The notes beneath the pieces were generated by a model that was not told the DNA's origin, made no database searches, and saw only the letters and a program-made list of their open reading frames with translations. The position numbers and the translations under genes were made by a program. Positions 33,900 through 42,018 of a DNA stretch of 64,000 bases are shown here, one piece after another; within the stretch, counting starts at the first letter, position 1; every line of letters starts with the position of its first letter. Source of the DNA: Methylocella tundrae (lineage in GTDB: Bacteria; Pseudomonadota; Alphaproteobacteria; Rhizobiales; Beijerinckiaceae); the NCBI RefSeq assembly GCF_901905185.1, contig NZ_CABFMQ020000131.1:118773-182772 (forward strand). The letters are read 5' to 3'.

Positions 33900-34109
33900 A
33901 TGACTACGGGAACTGTGAAGTGGTTTAATCCGGACAAAGGATACGGCTTCATACAGCCAGACGATGGCGGCAAGGACGTTTTCGTCCACATCAGCGCTGT
34001 GGAACAATCAGGGCTGCGCCACCTCCAGGAAGGCCAGAAGATCAACTATGAAGTGATCGCCGACAAGCGGACTGGCAAATCTTCGGCCGGCAATCTTCGC
34101 GCCGCCTGA
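33900..34109 (+). CDS. cspA: Cold-shock protein, CspA family
   Basis: A 69-residue nucleic-acid chaperone made of one cold-shock domain. RNP1 is KGYGFIQ and RNP2 is DVFVHISAV; TGTVKWFNPDKG opens the domain. I chose the ATG at 33900, eight bases after a TAAGGA site, over the ATG at 33891, which lies on that site. A strong intrinsic terminator follows at 34132-34161, so it is a monocistronic message. Confidence 0.95.
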   Translation: MTTGTVKWFNPDKGYGFIQPDDGGKDVFVHISAVEQSGLRHLQEGQKINYEVIADKRTGKSSAGNLRAA

Positions 34110-34131
34110 GGCACAACCTCCCCTCGAGACG

Positions 34132-34161
34132 AAGCCCTGGCGGCCAAGCCGGGGCTTTTTT
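34132..34161 (+). terminator. Intrinsic terminator after the cold-shock gene
   Basis: AAGCCCTGG (34132-34140) pairs with CCGGGGCTT (34149-34157) around an eight-base loop, with one G-U pair, and a run of T follows to 34161. It lies 22 bases past the cold-shock stop. Confidence 0.9.
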
Positions 34162-34322
34162 ATCGCGAGCGGGCCTTGTTCCGGCGAGTTCCTGACAGCG
34201 AAAGCATCAGGAGCCGTTAACGAGAGCAGAAGGCATTTGGGCGGAATGGCATTCCGCGCCTTAAGCCTTTGTTTTACTGCATGAATCGGCCCGAAAAGCC
34301 TGCAACTTTTCGGCATTATGCC

Positions 34323-34727
34323 CTAACGCCGCTCGGTGATGCTCGGGCCAAAAGCGTAGGGAAGCATTTCTGCTGACGAGAATGTCGCCCGCACGCCCTC
34401 AGGTCCCGCGACATGAATGCGAGCGCCAGCGCCGGCGAATTCAAAAATGCGTTGGCGGCACGCCCCGCAGGGGGTCAAAAGCGCCTCGCCCTCGCCGATA
34501 ATCAGAATTTCGGAAATTTGCCTCTCGCCCGCAACGGCCATTGCGGCGATCGCGTTGGCTTCGGCGCAGGAGCCGAGCGGATATGAGGCGTTTTCGACGT
34601 TAGCTCCGCTGAAGACGGCTCCGGACGTGGTGCGGATCGCCGCCCCCACCGCGAAGTTGGAATAGGGCGCGTAAGCATTGCGCCGCGCTTCAAAGGCGGC
34701 GCTGAACAAATCATCGAGCGCGCTCAT
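34323..34727 (-). CDS. cdd: Cytidine deaminase
   Basis: A 134-residue homotetrameric-type cytidine deaminase of pyrimidine salvage. The zinc ligands are C54 (SCAEANA, with E56 as proton shuttle), C87 and C90 (PCGACRQ). The N-terminal YAPYSNFAVGAA is the substrate-binding region. Length is normal. It stands alone between the cold-shock terminator and an intergenic region with repeat copy C. Confidence 0.95.
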   Translation of the reverse strand: MSALDDLFSAAFEARRNAYAPYSNFAVGAAIRTTSGAVFSGANVENASYPLGSCAEANAIAAMAVAGERQISEILIIGEGEALLTPCGACRQRIFEFAGAGARIHVAGPEGVRATFSSAEMLPYAFGPSITERR

Positions 34728-34785
34728 GCTTAAGCCGTCGCCCGAAAGAGAATTTGCTTTCCCAAAAGCGACCGCCTCACACTTA

Positions 34786-34898
34786 CAGCGCCTTGTGATC
34801 GAATGGCGCCGTTCGACCGATCAGAAATCGCTTCAGCTTGAAAAGCTTGAGCATATTCTTGTGACCGAATCGAACCGACCTGATCGGAATATCCTCTG
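34786..34898 (+). repeat. Dispersed inverted-repeat element, copy C (diverged)
   Basis: A 113-base copy in the same orientation as copy A. The central GATCAGAAATCGCT block and the AAAAGCTTGAGCATATTCT block are shared, but the ends are degraded: CAGCGCCTTGTGATCGAA at the left, GATCGGAATATCCTCTGG at the right. It is intergenic and touches no stop codon, unlike copies A and B. Confidence 0.75.
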
Positions 34899-35037
34899 GC
34901 GTCCGCTGTGGATAGGGCGAAAATCAACTAAAGGCGCCGCGCGACGCTGGACCCCAAAAGCGCGAAAATCCCAGCCAAAGCATCACCCTCCAGCGATGAA
35001 AGCTGGAGCGCCCGTAATCCTGCACAATCCAACACAC

Positions 35038-35078
35038 AAAAGGCGCGGCCCCAAAACCGCGGCTGCCGCGTCTTTTTG
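35038..35078. terminator. Bidirectional intrinsic terminator
   Basis: A stem of about 12 pairs, AAAGGCGCGGC against GCCGCGTCTTTT with one G-U pair, closes a loop containing AAAACC. It has T5 on the plus strand and a CTTTTG tail on the minus strand. It most likely ends the KGG protein message, whose stop is at 35099. Confidence 0.7.
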
Positions 35079-35098
35079 TTGCTATTGCGGACCTTCGA

Positions 35099-35389
35099 TC
35101 AGTCTATGATCGCTTTCTTTGGTCCGCCGTGCGAAGCGTGGCCGCCTTTGCGGCCGGCTTCAGACGCAAGAGTATGGTTGCGCGAAAAACTGCGTTTATT
35201 GGGATTGACGCTCTGCCCGCCCTTACGGCCCGCCTCGGCTGCAAGCCCCGGGTTCTGCGAGAAGCTGCGCTTCTCATGGGGAACGCTTTCGCCCCCCTTG
35301 CGCGCGATTGCTCTCTGCTTTTCCGGATCCATTGAAGCGAAGCCTCGGGTCGACGTCGCCGATTTCTTGGTGGTCTCCACTGCGCTCAT
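35099..35389 (-). CDS. KGG-repeat stress-induced protein
   Basis: A 96-residue hydrophilic protein with three KGG units (RGFASMDPEKQRAIARKGG, then two copies of a roughly 20-residue AAEAGRKGG... unit). It resembles GsiB/YciG-type general stress proteins and is predicted to be disordered and cytoplasmic. In related alphaproteobacteria such genes are often controlled by the EcfG general stress sigma factor; the 180 bases upstream are AT-rich, but I did not identify an EcfG promoter. Confidence 0.85.
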   Translation of the reverse strand: MSAVETTKKSATSTRGFASMDPEKQRAIARKGGESVPHEKRSFSQNPGLAAEAGRKGGQSVNPNKRSFSRNHTLASEAGRKGGHASHGGPKKAIID

Positions 35390-35568
35390 TGCTGTGCTCT
35401 CTCTGAGTTCGCTTACCTGTTTTATGTAATGTCTGGCAGCGGCAAAGGTTTCGAAAAATTCTTCAAGTTCACGTTACAAATAAAAATTCTGTATGCTGCA
35501 CCGCGCTAAATTGTTTGCAGTCGCGTTAAATATTTTGCGATTGCGAACGGAGCTAAGCTCTCATTTAA

Positions 35569-35850
35569 TTAAAAACCTACTCCGAGGATTATAAAGCCAG
35601 GGCACGCCAAGGCTTCACAGTTTGAACGCGGAGGCTGGGCTGGGAGTTCCGGATTTCCCCACGATTTATGTAAGGGCGGCTTTTTGGGGCGCCTGACCGG
35701 TAGGGGGGACGCCGGAGGCTGAAACTCCGCCGGCCAACGGAACACGCTAAACAGCGCTTGGTCGAAATCTGAACTTTCCGCCCCGCCGGCGAACAGACCC
35801 GCGGCGAAAAAGGCGCAGGCCGTCAGAAAAGCTTTTGCCGTCTGTCGCAT
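35569..35850 (-). CDS. Small secreted protein, function unknown
   Basis: A 93-residue protein starting at the ATG at 35850 with a clear signal peptide (MRQTAKAFLTACAFFAAGLFAGGAE). The mature part is rich in proline and has two cysteines four residues apart near the C-terminus (NCEALACPG). No known domain. It could be a small envelope protein; short length and lack of family keep the confidence moderate. Confidence 0.5.
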   Translation of the reverse strand: MRQTAKAFLTACAFFAAGLFAGGAESSDFDQALFSVFRWPAEFQPPASPLPVRRPKKPPLHKSWGNPELPAQPPRSNCEALACPGFIILGVGF

Positions 35851-36006
35851 TGATGCTCCAAAAATCCAAGGGCGCCGCGGCGACGGCATGTTCGCTCAGG
35901 CTTCGATTAAAATTCGCTATTGTCCGAATGGCCGGCCCCGGCCCGCGCGTATGTTTGCTTGCGCACATCGCGGCGCCGGGGAATTTGGGCCGCGCGGCCG
36001 ACAGGG

Positions 36007-36729
36007 TTATGGGGAGAGGGCTGCGCGATCAGCGAAAATGTGGATCAGGCCGCGCGTTGCGAGGCGGGCCGCCGGAAGCGTGCGATCATTGGCCAGCACG
36101 CGGGCCAATATGCCTCTCTTCTCGGCACCGGACACGAGGAAAGCGATTTCGGCGCTGGATTCCAGGGCGGGATAGGTTAGCGAAATCCGCGGTTCGGGCG
36201 TCGCCCCTATGATGAATGTCGCCCAGGCGTCTCGCTCTTCGAGGGCCGGCGTATCCGGAAACAGCGAAGCTGTGTGGCCGTCGGCGCCAAGACCAAGCAA
36301 GGTCACGTCGAACAGAGGACGGTCCGGGTCGAGCGTCTTTGCTCCGTAAAAATTCTGAAGGGCGCGCTGATAGAGCGCCGCCGCTTGCGCTGGCGATCCA
36401 GCGTCTGTCGGCACGCGATGAATTTGCGCCGGAGCCAGCGCAACATAGCGAAGCAAAGCTTCGGACGTCATGCGGAAGTTACTGTTTTCGTGGTCAAAAG
36501 GGACGAAGCGTTCGTCGCCCCAGAACAGCTCCACCTTGCGCCAGTCAACCTCATCGCGCAACGGCTCGGCGCCGAGCAACTGATACACTTGCTTCGGCGT
36601 CGATCCGCCCGAGAGGCTGAGCGCAAATGGTTTAGATGCGCTGGCGATGCGCGAAACGAGCCAGGCGGCGACGCGATTGGCGAGATCCTTGGCGTCTTCC
36701 GCGACGTCGATGTTGGGGTCGGGGCTCAT
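36007..36729 (-). CDS. pgl: 6-Phosphogluconolactonase
   Basis: A 240-residue DevB-type lactonase, second step of the oxidative pentose phosphate and Entner-Doudoroff routes. GGSTP (residues 41-45), FWGDERFVP and LLGLGADGHTASLFP are the family motifs, with the last containing catalytic residues. zwf and edd are not nearby, which is unusual because they are commonly clustered. The next gene upstream on this strand, marC, is 110 bases away. Confidence 0.93.
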   Translation of the reverse strand: MSPDPNIDVAEDAKDLANRVAAWLVSRIASASKPFALSLSGGSTPKQVYQLLGAEPLRDEVDWRKVELFWGDERFVPFDHENSNFRMTSEALLRYVALAPAQIHRVPTDAGSPAQAAALYQRALQNFYGAKTLDPDRPLFDVTLLGLGADGHTASLFPDTPALEERDAWATFIIGATPEPRISLTYPALESSAEIAFLVSGAEKRGILARVLANDRTLPAARLATRGLIHIFADRAALSP

Positions 36730-36839
36730 GCGGCGGCGATCCTGGATGGTTGACCGGGAGGTAAAGGGCGCCGTCCCGCCGACGCGGCAAGACTATCGGC
36801 AAATCGCGCTTCATGCGAGCGGAGCCGATCGCGCCGCCA

Positions 36840-37490
36840 TCAGTGCAGCATATTCAGCCCGTGGTTTTGCAGCCCTTCGATGACGCCGTTAAAGATCAGC
36901 CCGACGCCCATCGCGGAGACGAAGAAGCCGACGATGCGGGTGATGGCGTCGATGCCCATGGGACCAAGGCGATCGACCAGTTTGCCGGCATAGGCAAGGC
37001 ACAGATATGTCACGAACATGGTGGCGAGAACGGCGGCGACGATCGGAGCGAAGGAGCCAAATTCCCATCTTTGCACCTGCGCCGTCATGCCGAGAACGGT
37101 TGCGATGGCGCCGGGACCGCACATGATCGGCAGGGCGAGCGGCACGAATGCGATGTTGGCGTCCTTGCCTGCGCCGCCTTCGGGAACGACCGATCCCGAA
37201 CCCGAAGAGCCGGAGAAGAGTTCAAAGCCGATTTTGGTGAGGATGATGCCGCCGACTATGCGCACCATGCTCAAGGGCACGCCGAAAAGCCGGAGGATCA
37301 ATGAGCCGAAGAATAGAAAGAAAAGCAGCAGCAAGGTTGCATAGAGGCTGGATTGCGCCGCAACTTTTCGGTGTTCGGCGAGATTCTTGCCTTCAAGAAG
37401 CAGCAGGAAGATTGGCAGCGCCTCCAGCGGATTGATGATGGCCAGCAGAGTCGTGAAGGTGCTTATGAAAAGGGTCCATTCCTGCGTCAT
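36840..37490 (-). CDS. MarC family membrane protein
   Basis: A 216-residue integral membrane protein with six hydrophobic helices. It starts at the ATG at 37490 with a GGAAGGA site and has the NPLEALPIFLLL and LPIMCGPGAIATV segments that mark the MarC/UPF0056 family. The Ser/Gly-rich loop around residues 92-108 is a local feature. Members were once thought to take part in multiple antibiotic resistance, which is not supported; the function remains unknown. Confidence 0.9.
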   Translation of the reverse strand: MTQEWTLFISTFTTLLAIINPLEALPIFLLLLEGKNLAEHRKVAAQSSLYATLLLLFFLFFGSLILRLFGVPLSMVRIVGGIILTKIGFELFSGSSGSGSVVPEGGAGKDANIAFVPLALPIMCGPGAIATVLGMTAQVQRWEFGSFAPIVAAVLATMFVTYLCLAYAGKLVDRLGPMGIDAITRIVGFFVSAMGVGLIFNGVIEGLQNHGLNMLH

Positions 37491-37747
37491 GGGCCGATCC
37501 TTCCCGATCCATCTTGTATTTATTGGCGCCTCAGCTGATCCGCAGGCCAAGCCTCGCGACCGCGATCCCTGACTCCTTGGCGTCCTGAGTAGCATACCGG
37601 CGGCTTCGATCAAGCTGGCGCCTCAAAGCTGCGAAACCTGTTGGCCTTGCCGCGCGGGGCGCCCGCACGTAAGACCGTCCTTGAACTTGGCTATGTGGCC
37701 GTCACCGCCGCGTATCCGGCTCACGTAGTGCGACATGTGGAGGAGAT

Positions 37748-39175
37748 ATGACCGATTGGAAGCGTGCGGCCATTGTGGCGCTTGGCGGCTGCGCGGCCTT
37801 TGCCGCGATCCTCGCATCAAGCTCGCCCGCCGCCGCGGCGGAGGTCCTCGACGGCGCGAAGCTGCCCTGGCTACTCGGGCTGCCTTTCGTCGGCATATTG
37901 ATGTCGATTGCGCTCGGTCCGCTTTTCGTTAAGGAGTGGTGGCATGTTCACTACGCCAAAGCCGCTGCTTTTTGGGCCTTTTTAGCGCTCGCGGGCCTTG
38001 TCGCCGTCAAAGGCTTCGACGCGACGGCCGCCGCCTTCGTCCACAATATGGCGCTCGAATATGCGCCCTTCATCCTCATGCTCCTCGCGCTGTTCACGGC
38101 GGCGGGCGGCATCGCCATAACCGGTTCGCTGAACGCCACGCCTCTCGTGAATGGCGCGATACTCGCCTTCGGCGCGGGGATCGCCAGCGTCATCGGGACG
38201 ACCGGCGCCTCGATGATCCTGATCAGGCCGCTCATTCGCGCAAATGCTTCGCGGCGCTTCAACGCGCATGTCGTGGTGTTCTTCATCTTCCTCGTTTCAA
38301 ACATCGGCGGAGCGTTGTCGCCGCTTGGCGATCCGCCGCTGTTTCTTGGATTTCTCCACGGCGTCGACTTCTTCTGGACGACGCAAAAGCTATGGCCGGA
38401 GACATTGTTCGCCGTCGCCGTTCTTCTCGCCCTGTTCCTTCTGATTGACGCCTATTATTTCAAGCGGGAAGGGCGGAGCGGCGCATCCGGCCCGATCATT
38501 CCTCTGCGCGTAAAGGGTCTTGTCAACGTCGCGCTGATCGGGGTCGTCGTCGCTTCGATCGCCGCCAGCGGTCTTTGGCGACCGGACGTCAGTTTCGATC
38601 TCTACGGGACGAAGATCGAGCTGCAGAATCTGGTTCGGGAGGCCGTGATGATCGGCGTCGCGCTTGCCTCGCTTGCGCTGACGAACAGGGCCTCCCGTGC
38701 GGAAAACGGCTTCGACTGGGAGCCGATCCGCGAGGTCGCTTACCTCTTCGCCGGGATTTTCACCTGCATCATTCCGGTCATGGCGATGCTCAAGGCTGGC
38801 AAGGACGGCCCGTTTGCTTTCGTCATCGGCCTGCTCGAGCACGCCGACGGATCGCCGAACAATCCGGTCTATTTCTGGACGACGGGCCTGCTTTCCTCAT
38901 TTCTCGATAATGCGCCGACCTACCTTGTATTTTTCGAACTCGCCGGCGGCGAGGCGGCGAAGCTGATGGGCCCGCTCGCCGATACATTGGCGGCGATCTC
39001 ACTCGGCGCGGTGTTCATGGGCGCGAACAGCTATATCGGCAACGCGCCAAATTTCATGGTTTACGCCATCGCCCGCGACGCCGGCGTGAAGATGCCAGGA
39101 TTCTTTCGCTACATGCTGTGGTCGGGAGCAATTCTTCTGCCGCTCTTTGCCGCCATTACCTGGCTATTCATGTAG
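37748..39175 (+). CDS. Sodium:proton antiporter-like transporter (UIT6 / ion transporter superfamily)
   Basis: A 475-residue polytopic membrane protein with about 12 helices. An N-terminal hydrophobic stretch ending in SSPAAAAE may be a cleaved signal peptide. TTGASMILIRPLIRANASRR, SNIGGALSPLGDPPLFLGF and SSFLDNAPTYLVFFEL are the paired-loop motifs of the NhaD/CitM-like superfamily and should form the ion-binding site. Annotated relatives are called sodium:proton antiporters or citrate-type carriers; the substrate is not readable here. A GGAGGA site precedes the ATG. Confidence 0.85.
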   Translation: MTDWKRAAIVALGGCAAFAAILASSSPAAAAEVLDGAKLPWLLGLPFVGILMSIALGPLFVKEWWHVHYAKAAAFWAFLALAGLVAVKGFDATAAAFVHNMALEYAPFILMLLALFTAAGGIAITGSLNATPLVNGAILAFGAGIASVIGTTGASMILIRPLIRANASRRFNAHVVVFFIFLVSNIGGALSPLGDPPLFLGFLHGVDFFWTTQKLWPETLFAVAVLLALFLLIDAYYFKREGRSGASGPIIPLRVKGLVNVALIGVVVASIAASGLWRPDVSFDLYGTKIELQNLVREAVMIGVALASLALTNRASRAENGFDWEPIREVAYLFAGIFTCIIPVMAMLKAGKDGPFAFVIGLLEHADGSPNNPVYFWTTGLLSSFLDNAPTYLVFFELAGGEAAKLMGPLADTLAAISLGAVFMGANSYIGNAPNFMVYAIARDAGVKMPGFFRYMLWSGAILLPLFAAITWLFM

Positions 39176-39417
39176 CAGCATAGTCACATGGCTGTAGACC
39201 GCCGCCGAATTAGCTGAAGGCAAAGGACATCCCGGCGTCAGTCGCCGTGTGCAGCGCCTCGACGGCGGCGTTCAGCGCGACAAAGGCGCGATTTAATCAC
39301 TTTAAAATAATCCTGATCGAATTCCGACAACGCTTAATCAACAATTTGTCATTGTATTAATACGGTGAAGTGCGACGATCGACTATCGGCTCCGCCGGTG
39401 GCGCGGGAGGGCGGTCA

Positions 39418-40047
39418 ATGCGGCGGATCCTTGGCGTGTGCGCGTTCCTGTGTAGTCTCGGCTGTGTAGCGGCGGCTCAGGCGAGGGTTCGGATCGACAT
39501 TGATCTCAGCTCGCAAACCATGCATGTCAGCGCCGACGGCTCGGATTATCTTTGGTCCGTCTCAACGGCGCGCTCAGGCTATGCGACGCCACGGGGTTAC
39601 TACCGGTCGAGGCATTTGGAGCGAATGCATTATTCGCGCAAATATCATATGTCTCCGATGCCTCATTCGATCTTCTTCAATGGCGGCTACGCCATTCACG
39701 GCACCTATTCAACGGCTGACCTTGGCCGGCCGGCCTCGCATGGCTGCATTCGCCTTTCACCGGATAATGCCGCCTTCCTTTACGGCCTGGTCAAGGAGCA
39801 GGGGGCGGACATCAGGATTTCCGGCTCCCCGCCGCGCGCCTATGCAATGCACCGATGGCGGCGCGAGAGGGGCGTGGCGCGGCGTCAACGCCCGCGTCTT
39901 TTTGAAGATGATTATCAGGGGTGGTCAGAGGAAGCGCCGGATGGGCTGGCCTATGCGCCGCCGCGCAGCGCCGTGCTTTCAAGGCATCGCCGCGTCATCG
40001 ATCCGGTCACGCAGCAGCCTCAGTCGTGGCAATCGTGGCCGCGGTAA
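39418..40047 (+). CDS. L,D-transpeptidase (YkuD domain)
   Basis: A 209-residue periplasmic enzyme that makes 3-3 peptidoglycan cross-links or attaches proteins to peptidoglycan. The ATG at 39418 follows a GGGAGGGCGG site and starts a 20-residue signal peptide. The YkuD active site is HGTYSTADLGRPASHGCIRL, with the catalytic cysteine in SHGCIRL. The C-terminal 70 residues are arginine-rich and lie outside the domain. Several such genes are usual in Rhizobiales. It is monocistronic. Confidence 0.92.
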   Translation: MRRILGVCAFLCSLGCVAAAQARVRIDIDLSSQTMHVSADGSDYLWSVSTARSGYATPRGYYRSRHLERMHYSRKYHMSPMPHSIFFNGGYAIHGTYSTADLGRPASHGCIRLSPDNAAFLYGLVKEQGADIRISGSPPRAYAMHRWRRERGVARRQRPRLFEDDYQGWSEEAPDGLAYAPPRSAVLSRHRRVIDPVTQQPQSWQSWPR

Positions 40048-40062
40048 GCGTCTCAATCAAGT

Positions 40063-40941
40063 TTAGATGTCGCGGCCGTTCACGTCGAGGGACAGCTTCT
40101 CGACGCTATCCTTGAGACTGGGCTGCGCTGGATAGATCTCCAGCGCCTTGTTGAACACCTGCAGGGCGCGCTTGTCGAGGCCCGCGCGCTGCAGGATCAC
40201 TCCCATCCCCATGAGCGCGCCAAAATGGCGCGGCTCCAGCTTCATAACCATGTCGATGTCGGCCATGGCGCCGTCACTGTCCTGCATCAGGAACTTGACC
40301 GCCGCGCGCTGATTCCAGGCCTCGGCCCAATCCGGCTCGAGCGCCACCAGCCTGTCGAGCAGGCTCAGGGAGAGAGGATAGTTTTTGGCGGCGGCGGCCT
40401 GCGTCGCGCGCTGCATGATGAGGCGGGCGGTATCGGATTGCGACTGCATCCAGATGTGTTTGATCGCCTCGGCATAGCCCTTTGCCTCGTCGGGATCGCT
40501 AGCGGCGCTGAGATGCTTGAACAATTCGTCGAGCGCCTGTTGACGCAGGATGGCCGGCTCTGGCTTCGGCGCGAGCGCCTTTTTTAATTGGTCTGCGCGG
40601 GCCTTGACCCTGGCGGCTTTGGCCGCTTGATCGTCGGGCGCCGCCTGTTTCGCTGCGCCATTTTGACCATTCTTCGATAGTGGGTTTGCCGATTGGCCAC
40701 GCGGAGGAAGAAATTGTCCGTCGCGCCCGAAATCGAAAGGAGGCGGCGGCGCGTCGGTTGGCGGCGCCGGACCCTCGTCATCGCCGAGCATGCGCCAGCC
40801 GTTGGGCAGGCCGCCTGGCCATCCACGCTTGTCCGCGCCGGGCGTATTTTGCGCCGCGGCGGGAGCCAGAAAGGCCGCGCCGATAACGGCGAGGACCTGA
40901 AATGTCGGCAGCCACGCTGAACCAGGAAGTCTTCTGAGCAT
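40063..40941 (-). CDS. Secreted TPR-repeat protein
   Basis: A 292-residue protein with a signal peptide (hydrophobic VLAVIGAAFLAPAAAQ) and a proline- and glycine-rich linker to about residue 110. It then has three tetratricopeptide-type repeats between about 180 and 280 (PLSLSLLDRLVALEPDWAEAWNQRA, DGAMADIDMVMKLEPRHFGAL, KRALQVFNKALEIYPAQPSL). TPR domains mediate protein contacts; the partner is unknown. It converges on the transpeptidase gene with 15 bases between stops. Periplasmic location suggests envelope assembly, but that is a guess. Confidence 0.85.
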   Translation of the reverse strand: MLRRLPGSAWLPTFQVLAVIGAAFLAPAAAQNTPGADKRGWPGGLPNGWRMLGDDEGPAPPTDAPPPPFDFGRDGQFLPPRGQSANPLSKNGQNGAAKQAAPDDQAAKAARVKARADQLKKALAPKPEPAILRQQALDELFKHLSAASDPDEAKGYAEAIKHIWMQSQSDTARLIMQRATQAAAAKNYPLSLSLLDRLVALEPDWAEAWNQRAAVKFLMQDSDGAMADIDMVMKLEPRHFGALMGMGVILQRAGLDKRALQVFNKALEIYPAQPSLKDSVEKLSLDVNGRDI

Positions 40942-41008
40942 GGCGTTGAGCCTAATAAGGCTTGCTCAAAAGGTCAAAGCCCTTGTATTGCCGCGCCTGC
41001 GCGCCGCC

Positions 41009-41134
41009 TCAGCCCTGGCGGGCCTTGTAGCGCTTTTGCGTCTTGTTGATGATGTAGACACGGCCCTTGCGGCGCACGAGCTGGTTGTCGCGATGACGCC
41101 CGCGCAGCGATTTCAATGAGTTACGGACTTTCAT
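41009..41134 (-). CDS. rpmJ: 50S ribosomal protein L36
   Basis: A 41-residue ribosomal protein: MKVRNSLKSLRGRHRDNQL then VRRKGRVYIINKTQKRYKAR. It is the zinc-free (C-) type, without the four cysteines of the C+ form, as is usual in alphaproteobacteria. The start at 41134 follows a TGGGAACAACTCC stretch on the minus strand. A hairpin with a T-run lies 15 bases upstream of its start on the same strand (41150-41178), which may be a leader attenuator or the end of another transcript. Confidence 0.95.
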   Translation of the reverse strand: MKVRNSLKSLRGRHRDNQLVRRKGRVYIINKTQKRYKARQG

Positions 41135-41149
41135 CGGAGTTGTTCCCAG

Positions 41150-41178
41150 AAAAAAACAACCGGCCGCGATGGCCGGTT
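41150..41178 (-). terminator. Terminator-like hairpin upstream of rpmJ
   Basis: AACCGGCC (41158-41165) and GGCCGGTT (41171-41178) pair perfectly around GCGAT. On the minus strand the hairpin is followed by TTGTTTTTTT. It has the shape of a strong intrinsic terminator but is upstream of rpmJ, with no gene before it on that strand. Confidence 0.75.
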
Positions 41179-41350
41179 CAAATGAATTCCGAATGTGTAT
41201 GCCTCATCTTCCGTTCGCGATCAACCCCCGGCTCGCGATCTCGGCGTGACGCGGCGGGAAAAGCCTCGCCTCGGTTTAGCCAGACTTCTGCGCTCAATGG
41301 ATGGCTTGAGACGCCCTGGCGGCGCCGCTTCACGATTTTTTTGGGTGTTT

Positions 41351-41998
41351 ATGCGTAGGCTCTACCGGTTGAGGCTCGGCCTGATGGCGGCTTTCATCAT
41401 CGGGTTCGCACACATAGCTATGGCGCATCCCCATGTCTGGATCACGGGGCAGGAGCAGGTGATTTTCGGGCCGAACGGCGACATCGTGGCGATCCGGCAC
41501 GCCTGGATTTTCGACGAAATGTACTCGGCCTTCGTCACCGAGGGCGTCGGCAAGAAAGGTCAGCTTCTGACCAAGGCGGACCTCGCCCCGCTCGCCAAAA
41601 GCAATGTCGAGGATCTCGCCGAATTCGACTATTTTACCCACGCCAAGATTCATAGCGTCAAGGTCGAGTTTGGCGAACCGACCGATTATTCGCTCGAGGA
41701 GAGGCCGGACAAGCTCGTGGTGCTGCGCTTCACCATGCCGCTGAAAACGCCGGTCTCGGCAAAACTCTTTTCCTTTCAGGTTTACGATCCGACCTATTTC
41801 GTCGCCTTCGAACTCGACAAGCAGACGCCTGTCAGCTTCGTCAACGCGCCAAAGGGCTGTTCGACCAATGTGTCGGGAGCAAAGCCGCTGGCGGCGGAAG
41901 AATCGAAGAAGCTCACCGAATCCTTCTTCAGCGGGCTATCGCCGGGGTCGGATTTCGGCGTCAAACTCGCCTCGGCTGTCATCGTCGCCTGTCCTTGA
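41351..41998 (+). CDS. DUF1007 family periplasmic protein
   Basis: A 215-residue exported protein starting at the ATG at 41351; MRRLYRLRLGLMAAFIIGFAHIAMA is the signal peptide and the mature N-terminus begins HPHVWI, a His-containing possible metal ligand conserved in the family. DUF1007 proteins are regularly encoded beside NicO/RcnA nickel-cobalt exporters, as here, and probably deliver or bind the metal in the periplasm. Two cysteines, at GCSTN and the C-terminal VACP, may form a disulfide. The transporter gene starts 20 bases after the stop. Confidence 0.85.
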   Translation: MRRLYRLRLGLMAAFIIGFAHIAMAHPHVWITGQEQVIFGPNGDIVAIRHAWIFDEMYSAFVTEGVGKKGQLLTKADLAPLAKSNVEDLAEFDYFTHAKIHSVKVEFGEPTDYSLEERPDKLVVLRFTMPLKTPVSAKLFSFQVYDPTYFVAFELDKQTPVSFVNAPKGCSTNVSGAKPLAAEESKKLTESFFSGLSPGSDFGVKLASAVIVACP

Positions 41999-42018
41999 CG
42001 GGCTGTTGGAGGGCAACT

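Larger units (their letters stand above)
34728..35098. other. Intergenic region with repeat copy C and a terminator
   Basis: 371 bases without a gene. It contains copy C of the dispersed repeat (34786-34898) and a two-way terminator hairpin (35038-35078). The rest (34899-35037) shows nothing that I can assign. Confidence 0.6.
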
